NCBI GenBank assembly: GCA_050329415.1
Contig: JBHJOS010000172.1
Span: forward strand, 1 to 22,919
Direction: 5' to 3'
DNA length: 22,919 bases
Origin: JANNOG01 sp050329415
GTDB lineage: Bacteria; Actinomycetota; Actinomycetes; Actinomycetales; JBBAYJ01
The position numbers and the translations under genes are program-made. Positions 13,159-20,706 of this stretch are shown here, piece by piece. The stretch's first letter is position 1. Every line of letters begins with the position of its first letter. The notes beneath the pieces were generated by a model. It was not told the origin of the DNA. It saw only the letters and a program-made list of their open reading frames with translations, and searched no databases.

Positions 13159-14646
13159 GTGACGCAGGCGCAACTGATCACATACGTCGACCGACTGGCC
13201 GGAGACCTGCGCGGCCTCGCCGAACTCCTGCGGGGCCCGCTGGCCGGTGTGTTCGGCGGGGTGCACCTGCTGCCGTTCTTCGACCCCATCGACGGCGCCG
13301 ACGCCGGCTTCGACCCCATCGACCACGCACGGGTCGACCGCCGGCTGGGTGGCTGGGCGGACGTCGCCGACCTCGCCCGCGACCACGAGGTCATGGCCGA
13401 CCTCATCTGCAACCACATGTCGGCACGCTCGCCACAGTTCCTCGACTGGCTGGAGAAGGGCGACGACTCGCCGTACCGGGACATGTTCGTCACCTACGGC
13501 GCGGTGTTCCCGGACGGCGCCACCGAGGCCGACCTGCTGGCGATCTACCGGCCGCGCCCGGGGCTGCCCTTCACCGTCTACACCCGCGCCGACGGCAGCC
13601 GGCGGATCCTGTGGACGACCTTCACCCCGCAGCAGGTCGACATCGACGTGACGAGCCCCGCCGGCCGCGACTACCTGTTCGGGCTGGTCGACCGGTTCGG
13701 CAGCCACGGGATCTCCTCGCTGCGCCTGGACGCGGTCGGGTACGCCGTCAAGACGGCGGGGGCGAGCAGCTTCCTCACCCCGGGGACGTTCGCCTTCGTC
13801 GACGAGCTCACCACCCGGGCCCGCGACGCGGGGATGCGGGTTCTCGTCGAGGTCCACTCCCACTACCAGCGGCAGATCGACATCGCCGCGCGCGTCGACC
13901 TGGTCTACGACTTCGCGCTGCCGCCCCTGGTCCTGCACACGCTGTTCACCGGCGACACCGCGGCGCTTCGCCGATGGCTGGACATCCGCCCGGCAAACAC
14001 CGTGACGGTCCTCGACACCCACGACGGCATCGGCGTCATCGACGTCGGCGCCGACAGCATCCCGCCGCACCCGCCCGGCATCCTCACCCCGGCCGAGGTG
14101 GACGCCCTGGTCGAGGGCATCCACCGGCGCAGCGGCGGGCAGAGCCGACAGGCCACCGGCGCCGCCGCCAGCAACCTCGACCTGTACCAGGTCAACTGCA
14201 CGTTCCTCGACGCGCTCGGCGGGGACGAGCGGGCCTACCTCACGGCACGGCTGATCCAGCTGTTCGTGCCCGGGATCCCGCAGGTGTACTACGTCGGGCT
14301 GCTGGGCGGGCGCAACGACATGGACCTGCTGGCCCGCACCGGCGTGGGCCGGGACATCAACCGCCACCACTACACCGCGGACGAGGTCGCCGCCTCGCTG
14401 GCGACCCCGCTGGTCCGCGCACAGTGCGCGGCGCTCCGGCTGCGCAACACCCATCCCGCGTTCGCCGGCCGGTTCGAGGCGGGCGGCGACGGCGGCCGGC
14501 TCCTCCTGCGCTGGCGCGACGGCGAGCACGTCGCGGAGCTGGACGTCGACGCCGCGGCCGGGGCCTGCCGGGTGTCGTGGACGGACGAGGGTTCGGGGCA
14601 CGAGGTGTCCGATCCCTTCGACCTGGCAGCCACCGGGGTGTCCTGA
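13159..14646 (+). CDS. Sucrose phosphorylase (GH13_18)
   Basis: A 495-residue cytoplasmic glycoside phosphorylase converting sucrose and phosphate to glucose-1-phosphate and fructose. It closely follows the Bifidobacterium adolescentis enzyme: LITYVDRLAGD at the N-terminus, GVHLLPFFDPIDGADAGFD, nucleophile Asp191 in SLRLDAVGYAVK, acid/base Glu231 in VEVHSHY, transition-state stabiliser Asp289 in LDTHDGIGVID, then GAAASNLDLYQVN and FVPGIPQVYYVG. Spacing of all three catalytic residues is one less than in that enzyme. Related GH13_18 phosphorylases act on glucosylglycerate, glucosylglycerol or sucrose-6-phosphate; the residues kept here favour sucrose, but acceptor loops cannot be judged fully. 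No sugar transporter or fructokinase is adjacent. GTG 13159 is chosen by the leaderless -10 box. Confidence 0.9.
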   Translation: MTQAQLITYVDRLAGDLRGLAELLRGPLAGVFGGVHLLPFFDPIDGADAGFDPIDHARVDRRLGGWADVADLARDHEVMADLICNHMSARSPQFLDWLEKGDDSPYRDMFVTYGAVFPDGATEADLLAIYRPRPGLPFTVYTRADGSRRILWTTFTPQQVDIDVTSPAGRDYLFGLVDRFGSHGISSLRLDAVGYAVKTAGASSFLTPGTFAFVDELTTRARDAGMRVLVEVHSHYQRQIDIAARVDLVYDFALPPLVLHTLFTGDTAALRRWLDIRPANTVTVLDTHDGIGVIDVGADSIPPHPPGILTPAEVDALVEGIHRRSGGQSRQATGAAASNLDLYQVNCTFLDALGGDERAYLTARLIQLFVPGIPQVYYVGLLGGRNDMDLLARTGVGRDINRHHYTADEVAASLATPLVRAQCAALRLRNTHPAFAGRFEAGGDGGRLLLRWRDGEHVAELDVDAAAGACRVSWTDEGSGHEVSDPFDLAATGVS

Positions 14647-14719
14647 CCCGCGCAGCCACCACGGGTGATCGTCGAGGTCGGGCTGGCCAACGGAGCAGCT
14701 CCTGGCGTAGACCGGAGGC

Positions 14720-15067
14720 ATGTCCGACACGAGAGCCAAGTGGAACGAGACCGGCACCACCCTGAGCGGGCTCGGGGCGAAACTCCGGGCGCACTACCAC
14801 GAGCAGGGCGACCAGGCCGGCGACCAGGAACGGCAGGCCGTGGGCGACGCGCTGGCCCGCCTCGGGGACGCCGTGCGGGAAGCGTTCGACGCGGTCGGTG
14901 CGGCGGCAAAGGACCCGGCCGTGCGCGACGACGTCAGACACGCCGCGACGACCCTCTCCGAGGCTCTGGTCGCCACCTTCGAGGAGGCCGGCCAGGACGT
15001 CCGTGAGGCGTACGAGAGGCGGCGAGGGTCCGGACCCGGCGATGGGCCGGACTCGGCGCCCGGCTGA
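14720..15067 (+). CDS. Small hydrophilic helical protein of unknown function
   Basis: A 115-residue charged protein with no Cys and no membrane segment. It is predicted almost wholly alpha-helical, with heptad-like runs such as GDALARLGDAVREAFDAVGAAAK and AATTLSEALVATFEEAGQDVREAYERRR. The C-terminal tail is Gly/Pro/Asp-rich. Short amphipathic helical proteins like this are common in Actinobacteria, but I cannot name a characterised family. GGAGG is only one base from the ATG, too near for a normal Shine-Dalgarno. TAGACC lies six bases before the ATG, a weak leaderless-type -10. It lies 73 bp downstream of sucrose phosphorylase on the same strand, so co-transcription is possible. Confidence 0.7.
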   Translation: MSDTRAKWNETGTTLSGLGAKLRAHYHEQGDQAGDQERQAVGDALARLGDAVREAFDAVGAAAKDPAVRDDVRHAATTLSEALVATFEEAGQDVREAYERRRGSGPGDGPDSAPG

Positions 15068-15209
15068 CCGGGCCACGGCCCGTCCGGCCGCACCCCACGG
15101 CGGACTGGTCGCGACGGCCCCACTCACGCACCACCGACGCCGCGCCGGACGGACCACTCCACGACGAGCACGACGTCCGCCACGCGATCCCAATTCGTTC
15201 CCACAATGG

Positions 15210-15215
15210 TAGGCT
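15210..15215 (+). promoter_or_regulatory. -10 box of a predicted leaderless promoter (AbrB/PIN module 3)
   Basis: TAGGCT, exactly six bases before ATG 15222, with no Shine-Dalgarno between. It fits TAnnnT with leaderless spacing. Confidence 0.5.
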
Positions 15216-15221
15216 TCTCCC

Positions 15222-15467
15222 ATGCGCGTGACGGTGGACCGAGTGGGTCGCGTCGTCATCCCCAAGAGCCTGCGAACGGCTCTGGGCATCGGCCCCGACA
15301 CCGAGCTCGAGGTGATGCCGGACGGAGGCGGACTGCGACTCGACCCGGTGCGTCCGATCGACCGTGCGGTGGTCGAGACGGACGGCTTCCCGCTGCTGGC
15401 TCCGGTGACGGGCGCCGTCATCACCGATGCCGACGTGGCGCGGCTGCGCGACGAGCTCCAGCGGTGA
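15222..15467 (+). CDS. AbrB/MazE-type (SpoVT-AbrB) antitoxin, module 3
   Basis: An 81-residue antitoxin with a swapped-hairpin AbrB DNA-binding domain at the N-terminus: MRVTVDRVGRVVIPKSLRTALGIGPDTELEV. The pattern of GRVVIPK followed by a LG-I-P-G/D turn is diagnostic of the fold. The remainder (residues about 45-81) is the presumed toxin-neutralising region. The stop overlaps the PIN toxin start as GTGA. The upstream 154 bp contain a GC-rich hairpin near 15070-15080 and otherwise nothing recognised. Confidence 0.9.
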   Translation: MRVTVDRVGRVVIPKSLRTALGIGPDTELEVMPDGGGLRLDPVRPIDRAVVETDGFPLLAPVTGAVITDADVARLRDELQR

Positions 15468-15889
15468 CGACAGGAACCGGTGGCCAGTGGGCGTGTGACA
15501 CCAGCGTCGCCGTACCGGCGCTCGATCCGACACACGAGGCCCACGACCGGTGCCGCCCGATCGTGCTCGAGACCCGCCCCGCTTTGGCGGGGCACGCCGC
15601 CTTCGAGGCGCACTCGGTGCTGACGCGCCTGCCAGTCCCCCTGCGGCTGTCCCCGGAACTGGCGGCCGAGGTCCTCGCCCGCGCCTTCCCCGACACCTGC
15701 TGGCTGAGCCCCGAGGAAGGAGAGGCCCTCCGGTGCGAGCTCGGCGAGCACAGGGTGATCGGCGGCGCCGTGTACGACGCCCTGGTCGGTCGAGCGGCCG
15801 ACTCGGCCGGGCGGACGCTCCTCACCCGTGACCGCCGGGCCCGCGCCACCTACGAGTCGCTGGGGATCGAGTACCGGTTCGTGGACTGA
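15464..15889 (+). CDS. vapC: PIN-domain ribonuclease toxin (VapC type), module 3
   Basis: A 141-residue PIN-domain toxin with complete acidic positions: Asp12 (ACDTSVAVPAL), Glu48 (AAFEAHSVLTR), Asp105 (IGGAVYDALVGRAA) and Asp123 (LLTRDRRARATYE). Predicted Mg2+-dependent endoribonuclease inhibited by the AbrB-type antitoxin upstream, with which it shares a 4-bp GTGA overlap. It ends only 15 bp from the convergent Rho_N-like gene. Upstream open frame is antitoxin shadow and not used. Confidence 0.9.
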   Translation: MTTGTGGQWACDTSVAVPALDPTHEAHDRCRPIVLETRPALAGHAAFEAHSVLTRLPVPLRLSPELAAEVLARAFPDTCWLSPEEGEALRCELGEHRVIGGAVYDALVGRAADSAGRTLLTRDRRARATYESLGIEYRFVD

Positions 15890-15904
15890 TCCCGCGACGG
15901 CGGC

Positions 15905-16144
15905 TCAACTCCCGTGGGCCCGGCGGGTCTCGCGGTCACTCGCCCGTCGCAGCGCCGCGACCAGCTCGTCCCGGGTCATCCGGGACCGGCCGCGGAGGCC
16001 GAGCTGCGTCGCACGCTCGGACAGGTGCTCCTTGGAGGCATCGGCGTCGGCACCGCCGTGGGTCCCGGCGGTCCTGGGTGGCCGCGCCGCCTCGGCCAGG
16101 TCGTCGCTTCGCCCCGCCGCCCGCCCGGCGTGCCTCGGGGACAC
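15905..16144 (-). CDS. Small Rho_N-like (SAP-type) protein
   Basis: A 79-residue protein whose C-terminal half, HLSERATQLGLRGRSRMTRDELVAALR (interrupted by no insertion), resembles the Rho termination factor N-terminal helical motif (x-A-x-x-L-G-I-x-G-R-S-x-M-T-K-D-E-L). Such motifs bind nucleic acid. The motif also ends small actinobacterial proteins annotated as plasmid stabilisation or ChaB-like. The N-terminal half is disordered and Arg/Ala-rich. GTG 16144 is uncertain, since other starts are possible. It follows era by 23 bp on the same strand. Function unknown. Confidence 0.6.
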   Translation of the reverse strand: MSPRHAGRAAGRSDDLAEAARPPRTAGTHGGADADASKEHLSERATQLGLRGRSRMTRDELVAALRRASDRETRRAHGS

Positions 16145-16167
16145 CCCACTCGCGCGCTGGCCGCAGC

Positions 16168-17124
16168 TCAGAAGCCGAGGCGGTTGAGGGCCTTGGGATC
16201 CCGCTGCCAGTCCCGCGCCACCTTGACCCGGATGTCGAGGTGCACCCGGGTGCCGAGGACGCCCTCGATGCCGCGGCGGGCCCGGGTGCCGACCTCGCGC
16301 AGCCGGGCCCCGCCCCGGCCGATGACGATGCCCTTCTGGCTCTCCCGCTCGACGACCAGGTGGACCCGGACGTCGGTCAGCGGCTCGGCGCCGTCACCGT
16401 CCCGGCCCTCACGACCCTCCCGCGGCACGATCTCCTCGGTGACGACGGCGATGGAGTGCGGCAGCTCGTCGCGGACCCCGTCGAGGGCGGCCTCGCGCAC
16501 CAGCTCGGCCACCAGGGTCTCGACGTCGGTGTCGTGGACCTGGCCCGGTTCGAAGAACGGCGGCCCGGCGGGCAGCAGGGCGAGCAGCACGTCGACGAGC
16601 ACGGCCACCCCCTCCCCGGTGGTCCCGGAGGTCGGCACGTACTCGGCGACCTCCAGCCCGGTCCCGCGAGCCAGCTCCTGGGCAGCCAGCAGAGCCCGGG
16701 CGCCCGCCTCCCGGGCCACCAGGTCGAGCCGGGTGACGGCGATCACCACCCCCGGCCGGCGGCGCGGGTTCCCGGCCGCCGCGACCTGCTCGGCCAGCCG
16801 GCGGTCCCCCGGGCCCACGGCGGCGTCGGCGGGCAGGCACAGCGTGACGACGTCCACCTCGGCGACGGCGTCCCGCGTGAGCTCGTTGAGCCGCTCCCCC
16901 AACAGGGTCCGCGGGCGGTGGACGCCGGGGGTGTCGACGAGGACGAGCTGGGCGTCCGGGGCATGGACGACGCCGCGCAGCATCCGCCGGGTGGTCTGCG
17001 GGCGGTCGGAGGTGATGGCGACCTTCTGGCCCACCATGGCGTTGAGCAGCGTCGACTTGCCGACATTGGGCCGGCCCACCAGGCAGGCGAACCCGGACCG
17101 GAAACCCGGGGGGACGGCGGTCAC
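16168..17124 (-). CDS. era: GTPase Era
   Basis: A 318-residue Era, a GTPase that binds 16S rRNA 3' end and helps 30S ribosomal subunit assembly. G1 is GRPNVGKS (17-24), G3 is DTPGV (near 64) and G2 is the following QTTRR region. The C-terminal KH RNA-binding domain has KGIVIGRGGARLREVG and the closing VKVARDWQRD. The G4 motif is TRLD (131-134) where classic NKxD is expected; Thr at the first position also occurs in actinobacterial Era as I recall, but Arg at the second is not the common Lys. GTG 17124 overlaps the upstream gene's stop (GTGA). Confidence 0.96.
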   Translation of the reverse strand: MTAVPPGFRSGFACLVGRPNVGKSTLLNAMVGQKVAITSDRPQTTRRMLRGVVHAPDAQLVLVDTPGVHRPRTLLGERLNELTRDAVAEVDVVTLCLPADAAVGPGDRRLAEQVAAAGNPRRRPGVVIAVTRLDLVAREAGARALLAAQELARGTGLEVAEYVPTSGTTGEGVAVLVDVLLALLPAGPPFFEPGQVHDTDVETLVAELVREAALDGVRDELPHSIAVVTEEIVPREGREGRDGDGAEPLTDVRVHLVVERESQKGIVIGRGGARLREVGTRARRGIEGVLGTRVHLDIRVKVARDWQRDPKALNRLGF

Positions 17125-17432
17125 CCGCGCCGCACCGTCGGGCCGCCGAGCTCGCGCAGCAGCGCGTCGTCGGCGTCCGTCGGCTCGGCACCGACGAGGG
17201 CCACGGCCTCCAGATGCCGCACCCCGCTCGACACCGCGGCCGCGACCGCCGCCTGCACCGGCGTCAGCCGCAGCGCGTCGAGCGTCACGGCCCCGGCCGC
17301 GTACGTGCGGCCGATCTCGTCGCGCACCGCGGCCCCGGGACCGCCGGCGCGCTGTCCGGCGCTGCGGGCCAGGGTGAGGAGCTTGGCGTCCTCGGACGCC
17401 GGGCCGGGGACGCCGGCCTCCCGGTCAGGCAT
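17121..17432 (-). CDS. Cytidine deaminase homologue lacking zinc ligands
   Basis: A 103-residue protein aligned by context and length to the small cytidine deaminase-like proteins found between corC and era in Actinobacteria: EDAKLLTLARSAGQRAGG, GRTYAAGAVTLDALRLTPVQAAVAAAVSSGVRHLEAVALVG. The catalytic motif (C/H-A-E) is replaced by T-P-V-Q at the helix start, and the second zinc motif P-C-x-x-C is absent. No Cys is present at all. A zinc-based deaminase reaction is therefore impossible; a structural or regulatory role is the alternative. It overlaps corC by 8 bp and era by 4 bp, so all three are translationally coupled. Confidence 0.8.
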   Translation of the reverse strand: MPDREAGVPGPASEDAKLLTLARSAGQRAGGPGAAVRDEIGRTYAAGAVTLDALRLTPVQAAVAAAVSSGVRHLEAVALVGAEPTDADDALLRELGGPTVRRG

Positions 17433-18756
17433 TGGCCTTCTCCTCGACCGGGGCGGGGGCCTCCGCCGTGGCCTCGACCACCTCGACCAGGACGGTGCGC
17501 AACCGGTTCTTCCGGCCGTCCCGGGTCTCGGCGGTCAGCCGGATGCGGTCCAGCCGGGTCGCCGCCCCGGGCAGCGGCACGGCGCCCAGCGACTTGGCGA
17601 GGAGACCGCCGACGGTGTCGACGTCGGAGTCGTCGACGGGGAAGTCGACCAGCTCGGACAGCGAGTGCAGGTGCATCCGGGCGCTCACCCGCCAGCGGTG
17701 GTCGCCCAGCTCCTCGGCCTCGGGCACCTCCTGGTCGTACTCGTCGCTGATGGGTCCGACGATCTCCTCGAGCAGGTCCTCGATGGTCGCCAGGCCGGCG
17801 ACGCCGCCGTACTCGTCGACGACGACGGCCAGGTGGACCGAGGCCGCCTGCAGCTCCCGGAGGAGGTCGTCGGCCGCCTTGCTCTCCGGGACGAAGAGGA
17901 CCGGACGCATGATCTCCTCGACGGCGCCGGCGCCGGACGGCACCGGTCCGTGCCACCGGTCGGCACCGGGATGCGGGTGCAGCCGCGCCGCCACGTCCTT
18001 GATGTAGCAGACGCCGACGACGTCGTCGGCGTCGTTGCCGAGGACCGGCAGTCGGGAGAACCCGGACCGCAGGAACAGGTCCATGGCGTCGAGCAGGTCG
18101 ACCGACCGGCCGACGGTCAGCATGTCGGTGCGCGGGACCATGACCTCGCGGGCGGTGAGGCTGCCGAGCGTGAGGACCCGCTGGGCCATGAGGTTCTCCT
18201 CACGGTCGATGACGGCCGACTCCTCGGCCCGTTCCAGGAGGTCACGCAGCTCGGCCTCGGTCGCGAAGGGGCCGGCGACGGTCGGGCGGCCGCCCACGAC
18301 CGCCGTGGCGGCCCACGTGAGAGCTGCCGCGAGCCAGCCGACGGAGGCGTCGAGGGCGCGCAGCAGCGGGGCGCCGGACAGCGCGACGGGCTCGGGGAAG
18401 CGCTGACCGAGCGCGCGGGGGGCGGCGCCGGTCGCCATGTACGACACGACGGCCATGACGAGGGCTGCGGCCACCAGGCCCTGCCACCACCCGCCGGTCA
18501 GGCGGGCGGCGGCGACCGTGACGGCGGCCACCGCGAGCACCTCGGCGGAGACGCGCACCAGGGTGGACACCGTGAGGGAGCGGCCGGGGTCGGCCACGAG
18601 ACGGGCGAGGGGAGCGCCCCCGCGCACCCCCGAGTCGACGATCTCCCGGGCTCGGGAGCGCCCGATCCGGGGCAGGGCCGCCTCGACGGCGGCGAGGACG
18701 GCCGCGAGCACGACGAGGCCGCCGGCCGCGGCGAGCAGAGCGAGGGGGACCGTCAC
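17425..18756 (-). CDS. CorC/HlyC-CNNM family membrane protein (hemolysin-like)
   Basis: A 443-residue protein with three parts. The N-terminal CNNM/DUF21 transmembrane domain (about 1-195) has hydrophobic segments including LALLAAAGGLVVLAAVLAAVEAAL. A tandem CBS pair (about 205-330) has REVMVPRTDM and DVVGVCYIKD, then VDEYGGVAGLATIEDLLEEIVG. The C-terminal CorC_HlyC domain (about 340-430) has WRVSARMHLHSLSELVDF. Members move Mg2+/Co2+ or regulate such transport; the hemolysin label is historical. The acidic loop EIVGPISDEYD is typical. GTG 18756 lies 34 bp after the ybeY stop. Confidence 0.93.
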   Translation of the reverse strand: MTVPLALLAAAGGLVVLAAVLAAVEAALPRIGRSRAREIVDSGVRGGAPLARLVADPGRSLTVSTLVRVSAEVLAVAAVTVAAARLTGGWWQGLVAAALVMAVVSYMATGAAPRALGQRFPEPVALSGAPLLRALDASVGWLAAALTWAATAVVGGRPTVAGPFATEAELRDLLERAEESAVIDREENLMAQRVLTLGSLTAREVMVPRTDMLTVGRSVDLLDAMDLFLRSGFSRLPVLGNDADDVVGVCYIKDVAARLHPHPGADRWHGPVPSGAGAVEEIMRPVLFVPESKAADDLLRELQAASVHLAVVVDEYGGVAGLATIEDLLEEIVGPISDEYDQEVPEAEELGDHRWRVSARMHLHSLSELVDFPVDDSDVDTVGGLLAKSLGAVPLPGAATRLDRIRLTAETRDGRKNRLRTVLVEVVEATAEAPAPVEEKANA

Positions 18757-18790
18757 GGCCAGCCCCCGGGATGTTGTCGGGGTCGTGAAC

Positions 18791-19252
18791 TCATCGCCGC
18801 TCGGCGCGGAAGGACTGCAGGAGCGTGCGCTGCAACTCGACCATCACCTTCTCCTCCTCCGGTTCCGCGTGGTCGTATCCCAGCAGGTGCAGGACGCCGT
18901 GCACAGTCAGCAGCAGGACCTCCTCGGCGGGGGCGTGCCCGCGAGCGGTCGCCTGAGCCGCCGCCACCTGCGGGCACAGGACGACGTCGCCGAGCAGGCC
19001 GGGGCCTGCCGGGCGGGCCTCGGTGCCAGGTCGCAGCTCGTCCATCGGGAAGCTCATGACGTCCGTCGGCTCGGGGTCGTCCAGCCATCTGCCGTGCAGC
19101 GAGGCGATCGTCGGCGGGTCCACGAGCAACACCGACAGCTCGGCCTGGGGGTGGACGTGGAGGGCGTCGAGCACGTGCCGGGCGCAGGCGGCGATGTCGG
19201 CCTCGCTCGTCCCCTCGAGCTCGACCCCCGACTCGTTCGCCACGTCGATCAT
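18791..19252 (-). CDS. ybeY: Endoribonuclease YbeY
   Basis: A 153-residue zinc-dependent RNase that processes the 16S rRNA 3' end and takes part in ribosome quality control. The signature His118-x3-His122-x5-His128 (HGVLHLLGYDH) is intact. Upstream are LSVLLVDPPTIASLHGRWLDDPEPTDVMSFP (strand and substrate loop) and LLGDVVLCPQVA. The ATG start overlaps the phoH stop as ATGA, so the two are coupled. YbeY, PhoH and Era together form the conserved ribosome-maturation group. Confidence 0.95.
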   Translation of the reverse strand: MIDVANESGVELEGTSEADIAACARHVLDALHVHPQAELSVLLVDPPTIASLHGRWLDDPEPTDVMSFPMDELRPGTEARPAGPGLLGDVVLCPQVAAAQATARGHAPAEEVLLLTVHGVLHLLGYDHAEPEEEKVMVELQRTLLQSFRAERR

Positions 19253-20319
19253 GAGCCCCTCGACCCGTCCCCCGGACGGCGCCGGGCCGCCGGCCGCGAG
19301 TCGGACCTCCCGTCCCGCCGCCCGCCAGGAGGGGCGTCGGCCCGCGCGTCCCAGCTCTCGTAGGCGGACACGATGTCGCTCACCAGACGATGACGGACGA
19401 CGTCCTCGGCCCCGAGGTGGCGGAATGCCAGGTCCTCCACACCGCCGAGGATCTGCGAGACCACACGCAGCCCGGACGGCGTGCCCGACGGCAGGTCGAC
19501 CTGGGTGACGTCGCCGGTGACGACCATCTTCGACCCGAACCCCAGCCGGGTGAGGAACATCTTCATCTGCTCCGGCGAGGTGTTCTGCGCCTCGTCGAGA
19601 ATGATGAAGGCGCTGTTCAAGGTCCGGCCCCGCATGTAGGCCAGCGGCGCCACCTCGATGGTGCCGGCGGTGACCAGGCGCGGGATCGACTCGGGGTCGA
19701 TCATGTCGTGCAGTGCGTCGTACAGCGGCCGCAGGTACGGGTCGATCTTGTCGGTGAGCGTGCCGGGCAGGAAGCCGAGCCGCTCCCCCGCCTCGACCGC
19801 CGGGCGCGTCAACACGATCCGGTTGACCCGCTTGGCCTGCAGCGCCTGGACCGCCTTGGCCATCGCGAGGTACGTCTTGCCGGTGCCGGCCGGGCCGATG
19901 CCGAAGACCACGGTGTGGGCGTCGATGGCGTCGACGTACTGCTTCTGGCCGAGCGTCTTGGGGCGGATGGTGCGCCCCCGGGTCGACAGGATGTTGGCCG
20001 TGAGGACCGCGGCTGGCCGCTCCGCGGTCGCCCCGTCGTCGCTCGCGCGCAGCATGCCGAGCGCCCGTTCGACAGCGTCGGCGGAGAGCGGGTGGCCGGC
20101 GGTCAGGACGGCGGTCATCTCGTCGAGCAGGCGCTCGGCGAGGCGGACGTCGCGCGGCGGGCCCTCGACCGTCATCTCGTTCCCGCGGACGTGCACGTCG
20201 AGCCGCGGGAGCCCCCGCTCGAGGGTCCGCAGGTGCTCGTCGCGCGGCCCGAGCATGGCCAGCATGGGCACGTCGTCGATGACCAGGGTGCGTCGCACTC
20301 GCTCGGCGCCCGCCGTCAC
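19249..20319 (-). CDS. phoH: PhoH-like ATPase (YbeZ family)
   Basis: A 356-residue PhoH/YbeZ P-loop ATPase, a probable RNA helicase that works with YbeY. The N-terminal KH-like region (about 30-110) precedes KTLGQKQYVDAIDAHTVVFGIGPAGTGKTYLAMAKAVQAL, split by normal loops, with Walker A GPAGTGKT (142-149) and Walker B FIILDE (238-243). RPAVEAGERLGFLPGTL and RLGFGSKMVVTGDVTQVDLP follow the family. GTG 20319 overlaps the HIT gene stop (GTGA). The last ~40 residues are an Arg/Pro-rich disordered tail. Confidence 0.94.
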   Translation of the reverse strand: MTAGAERVRRTLVIDDVPMLAMLGPRDEHLRTLERGLPRLDVHVRGNEMTVEGPPRDVRLAERLLDEMTAVLTAGHPLSADAVERALGMLRASDDGATAERPAAVLTANILSTRGRTIRPKTLGQKQYVDAIDAHTVVFGIGPAGTGKTYLAMAKAVQALQAKRVNRIVLTRPAVEAGERLGFLPGTLTDKIDPYLRPLYDALHDMIDPESIPRLVTAGTIEVAPLAYMRGRTLNSAFIILDEAQNTSPEQMKMFLTRLGFGSKMVVTGDVTQVDLPSGTPSGLRVVSQILGGVEDLAFRHLGAEDVVRHRLVSDIVSAYESWDARADAPPGGRRDGRSDSRPAARRRPGDGSRGS

Positions 20320-20693
20320 AGGGTCATCGCCACCCCGGTGCCCGCCAGCACGTGCCCGTGGACGTGGAACACCGACTGGCCGGCCTGTTCCCCGGTGTTG
20401 AACACCAGCCGGAAGTGGCCGGCCGGAGCGAGATCGGACGCCACCCGCCCGGCGGCCGTCACGAGGTCCGCCAGCCCGGCGGGGTCGTCCGCCGCGAGGG
20501 AGACCACGTCCCGGTGGTGGGTCCGCGGCACGACGAGCACGTGGACGTCCGCCTTGGGCGCGATGTCCCGGAAGGCCACCACCCGCTCGGTCTCCAGCAC
20601 CGGGTCGGTGGGGATCTCGCCCGAGACGATCCGGCAGAACACGCAGGCGGCCGGCGGCCCCGGCTGCGCGCCTGGTGAGGTGTCGCCGGACAT
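20316..20693 (-). CDS. HIT family (histidine triad) nucleotide-binding protein
   Basis: A 125-residue HINT-type protein. The triad His110-x-His112-x-His114 (HVHGHV) is the phosphoramidase/nucleotidyl-binding site. Earlier elements include CVFCRIVSGEIPTDPVLETERVVAFRDIAP and HVLVVPRTHH. The frame is open upstream, but ATG 20693 is where the family begins, and TACCGT lies seven bases before it. That may be an internal, leaderless promoter for the HIT-phoH-ybeY part of the cluster. The rsmE gene that often lies between dnaJ and HIT in Actinobacteria is absent here. Confidence 0.9.
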   Translation of the reverse strand: MSGDTSPGAQPGPPAACVFCRIVSGEIPTDPVLETERVVAFRDIAPKADVHVLVVPRTHHRDVVSLAADDPAGLADLVTAAGRVASDLAPAGHFRLVFNTGEQAGQSVFHVHGHVLAGTGVAMTL

Positions 20694-20700
20694 GTCGTCC

Positions 20701-20706
20701 ACGGTA
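20701..20706 (-). promoter_or_regulatory. -10 box of a predicted leaderless promoter (HIT gene)
   Basis: TACCGT on the minus strand, seven bases before ATG 20693, in the 67-bp gap after dnaJ. It fits TAnnnT with leaderless spacing. Confidence 0.4.

Noticed and set aside
15068..15090. Hairpin CGGGCC/GGCCCG as a terminator after the small helical gene
   Set aside because: Stem of six with a two-base loop and no U-run; possible but not supportable in GC-rich DNA.
16078..19059. Open frame of 993 codons on the plus strand
   Set aside because: It lies antisense to era, the CDA-like gene, corC and part of ybeY, all with strong family motifs. Composition is typical of the complement of GC-rich coding DNA.
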